From contig JAHEZM010000014.1 of NCBI GenBank assembly GCA_023251075.1, positions 37,598 through 101,597 of the forward strand: a DNA stretch of 64,000 bases, given 5' to 3'. The position numbers and the translations under genes were made by a program. Under the pieces are notes generated by a model, which saw only the letters and a program-made list of their open reading frames with translations, searched no databases and was not told the origin of the DNA. Source of the DNA: Flavobacteriales bacterium (GTDB lineage: Bacteria; Bacteroidota; Bacteroidia; Flavobacteriales_C; GCA-002722245). Every line of letters starts with the position of its first letter. Position 1 is the stretch's first letter. Shown in pieces: positions 62,010 through 64,000 of the stretch.

Positions 62010-64000
62010 ATGAAAAATATATTTTTGATTTTAATAGCATTGGTAGGTATGCCAACGTTAAAATTATTTTCACAAAGTTGTGCATCAACATCTAGAAAAC
62101 CTTGGGAGTGGCCAGCACATAAAAATTGGTTTTTTGGCGATAGTAAAAAACTATCTTTTAATCCGGCTATGTCGGCCGTAACTACATTTACTCCGGCTTT
62201 AGGTTCTTATGAAGGAACATCAGCAGTAAGTGATGACAAAGGAAATTTGTTGTTTTTTACCAATGGAAAAACAATACAAACTGTGGGTGGAGCAACTCCG
62301 TTTACAGGAATTGAAATTGGCGATGAAAGTGGTGGCTGGTCTAATAGTGCTTGTCAGGGTTTAATTATTGTTCGTCATCCTCTCAATCCTGGTACTTATT
62401 ATTTATTTACAGAAGATGATGCCATTGATGGTGCCGGTGCGCATGGATTGGGCTATTATACCTTAGATAAAAATGGAAATAAATTAACTGGCAGAACAAA
62501 ATTATTGAATGCTACTACCGAGGGAATAGCAGCTACTTTTCATAGCAATAATGTAGATATATGGATTTCAGTCCATGAAGCAGGAACCAGAAAACTACAT
62601 GCCTATTTACTTACCTGTACTGGTATAACAACTCATGTGATGACCGATAATGTTGCGGCGAATGTTCCCACCGATGATCGTATGCGTGGAGGAATGGAAT
62701 TTTCTCCTGATGGAAAATATTTTTCAGAAGTGTATCCCTTATATTGGGATGCAGCAGATAACGCAGCTGCCCAAAAAGGTGTTACGGTAACCAAATTTGA
62801 TAATGCAACAGGAATATTTTCTGCGGGCCGATACATTAATGGAGCTGTGAGTAATGACCAGTATGATGTTGAATTTTCACCAGGAGGAACGAGGTTATTT
62901 GTGGGTATGGCTAGCGGACAAATAAAATATTATGATTTGGATTTGGCAACATGGAACGAAACCACAATGAGGAATTCTGAAAAATCGTTTAATGCAGGCG
63001 GACCTTATGGTTCATTGGAAATAGGTGGTGATGGAAACCTATATCAGGCAGGAAATAATTTGCGAAGAATTTCTGGTGTGGGTTTGGAGAAAGGCGGAGG
63101 AAATCCTACAGTAAGTGGATCTCTTTCTCAAGCATATTTAGGGTTACCTATTATGTATTTACCTCCTCAGGAAGAACCAGATATTCACGAAGTGGGTCCG
63201 CTTTGTGATGATGGTTCGGCAGTTGATTTGGCTACCACCTGGTTGTGTTCTGGATTGAATGCTGAAGATCCTGCGGGAACTCCTCCTTCTATTTATTCTG
63301 GTTCGGGTTTAACAAATACAGGAATAGGAATTTTTGATCCTAAAGTTGCTGGAGTGGGAACCCATCAAATTATTTTCACCAAATGCAGTGTGGATGATAC
63401 CATCTGGATAACGGTAAACAAATGTTCTGTTTGTCCTGATACTACTTTAAAGGGGACAGCACCTATTTGTGCTGGCGCAACGGTTGATTTAAATACAATG
63501 AAAATCACATCAGCTACGGGTACTTGGAGTATTCAAAGCGGACCAGTTACTAACCCTGCAACCATATCGGGAACTAATTTTGTTACTACATCAACTACGG
63601 CTGGCGGTGCATATGTTGTGCGTTATACTTTGGTTCCTGTTCCTACTGATCCAAGTTGTGCAAAGTATGCAGAGAGAACTATCACAGTGAACGCAAAACC
63701 CGTTTTAACTTTTACTACAACACCAGTATGTGAAGGTTCTGCAACTATTAATTTTACAGCTACTCCGGCAGGAGGAACTTTTTCAACAGGAGCAACATTT
63801 AACCCAACTACACCCGGAACCACAGCGGTAACTTATTCCTACACCGATGCAAATTCATGTTCGAATACCATCATCACCAATCAAGTAGTAAATGCAAAAC
63901 CCGTTTTAACTTTTACTACAACACCGGTGTGTGAAGGTTCTGCAACTATTAATTTTACAGCTACTCCGGCAGGAGGAACTTTTTCAACAGGAGCAACATT
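62010..64000 (+). CDS. Tandem paralogous giant surface protein (3' end outside window)
   Basis: At least 663 codons open from ATG 62010 to the edge. Signal peptide, then SCASTSRKPWEWPAHKNWFFGD and SYEGTSAVSDDKGNLLFFTNG align with the same positions in the upstream gene, as do EEPDIHEVGPLC, GTHQIIFTKCSVDDTIWITVNKC and the APICAGATVDLNTMKI block. After about residue 560 it diverges into 67-aa repeats (see 63693-64000). GTG at 62001 is an alternative start. It presumably ends in a T9SS sorting domain, which is not visible. Confidence 0.88.
   Translation, partial: MKNIFLILIALVGMPTLKLFSQSCASTSRKPWEWPAHKNWFFGDSKKLSFNPAMSAVTTFTPALGSYEGTSAVSDDKGNLLFFTNGKTIQTVGGATPFTGIEIGDESGGWSNSACQGLIIVRHPLNPGTYYLFTEDDAIDGAGAHGLGYYTLDKNGNKLTGRTKLLNATTEGIAATFHSNNVDIWISVHEAGTRKLHAYLLTCTGITTHVMTDNVAANVPTDDRMRGGMEFSPDGKYFSEVYPLYWDAADNAAAQKGVTVTKFDNATGIFSAGRYINGAVSNDQYDVEFSPGGTRLFVGMASGQIKYYDLDLATWNETTMRNSEKSFNAGGPYGSLEIGGDGNLYQAGNNLRRISGVGLEKGGGNPTVSGSLSQAYLGLPIMYLPPQEEPDIHEVGPLCDDGSAVDLATTWLCSGLNAEDPAGTPPSIYSGSGLTNTGIGIFDPKVAGVGTHQIIFTKCSVDDTIWITVNKCSVCPDTTLKGTAPICAGATVDLNTMKITSATGTWSIQSGPVTNPATISGTNFVTTSTTAGGAYVVRYTLVPVPTDPSCAKYAERTITVNAKPVLTFTTTPVCEGSATINFTATPAGGTFSTGATFNPTTPGTTAVTYSYTDANSCSNTIITNQVVNAKPVLTFTTTPVCEGSATINFTATPAGGTFSTGAT
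63693..64000 (+). repeat. 201-bp coding tandem repeat (continues past window)
   Basis: Unit 1 is 63693-63893; unit 2 begins at 63894 and is cut at 64000. The 107 shared bases differ at only two positions (CCAGTATG versus CCGGTGTG). Each unit encodes a 67-aa Ig-like domain (VLTFTTTPVCEGSATIN, GGTFSTGATFNPTTPGT and following). Near-identity of DNA means a recent duplication or ongoing homogenisation and allows copy number to change. Confidence 0.92.

Overview
The window reads as chromosomal DNA of a member of the Bacteroidota, most likely Flavobacteriia or a close relative. It is AT-rich, with start codons set in A/T-rich rather than Shine-Dalgarno context. It carries gliding genes (gldB, gldC), secreted proteins with both type A and type B type-IX-secretion (T9SS) C-terminal domains, a fused 2-oxoacid:ferredoxin oxidoreductase alpha subunit, and promoters of the Bacteroidota TTTG / TAnnTTTG kind. 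The species cannot be fixed from sequence alone.

Layout. 1-125: 3' end of aspS. 252-5108: MORN-repeat exported protein, cysS, an M28/glutaminyl-cyclase-like lipoprotein and a papain-like protease. 5281-7887: four small unrecognised genes, three of them exported. 7958-8266: remnant of a DUF4143 ATPase gene. 8344-16616: polA, a Gly-rich T9SS type A protein, a VWA protein, an FtsX/LolC-like permease and rbfA. 16706-22604: ABC exporter, korAB and an exported orphan. 22597-25899 (minus): wecB, a GT39-like membrane protein and a GT2 glycosyltransferase. 25944-29794: nadE, an outer-membrane protein, gldB and gldC. 29798-34865: AlkD-like repair protein, L,D-transpeptidase-like protein, SMP-30-like lipoprotein, a second GT39-like protein, engB and a hydrolase.

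35062-51345 is a complete division/cell-wall (dcw) cluster: mraZ, rsmH, ftsL, ftsI, murE, mraY, murD, two extra genes, ftsW, murG, murC, ftsQ, ftsA, ftsZ. It is tightly overlapped, starts at three 10-bp-spaced MraZ-type boxes and ends at a strong hairpin terminator. murF and ddl are absent. The two extra genes are the main oddity: a free-standing second copy of the MurD C-terminal domain (182 aa) and a 92-aa single-span membrane protein whose 3' end overlaps ftsW.

51430-57700 is an accessory zone: a porin, small orphans, decayed genes, a DUF2007 protein without an obvious start codon, an ArsR regulator with an AHSA1-VOC fusion behind a well-formed operator/promoter, a GNAT-like/XRE pair resembling a toxin-antitoxin module, DinB and Ogt. 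57968 to the window end holds two tandem paralogous giant surface proteins; the second runs off the edge inside a nearly identical 201-bp tandem repeat.

No rRNA, tRNA, CRISPR array, insertion sequence or integrase was found. The best candidates for something undescribed are the MurD C-domain/small membrane protein pair and the GNAT-like/XRE pair.
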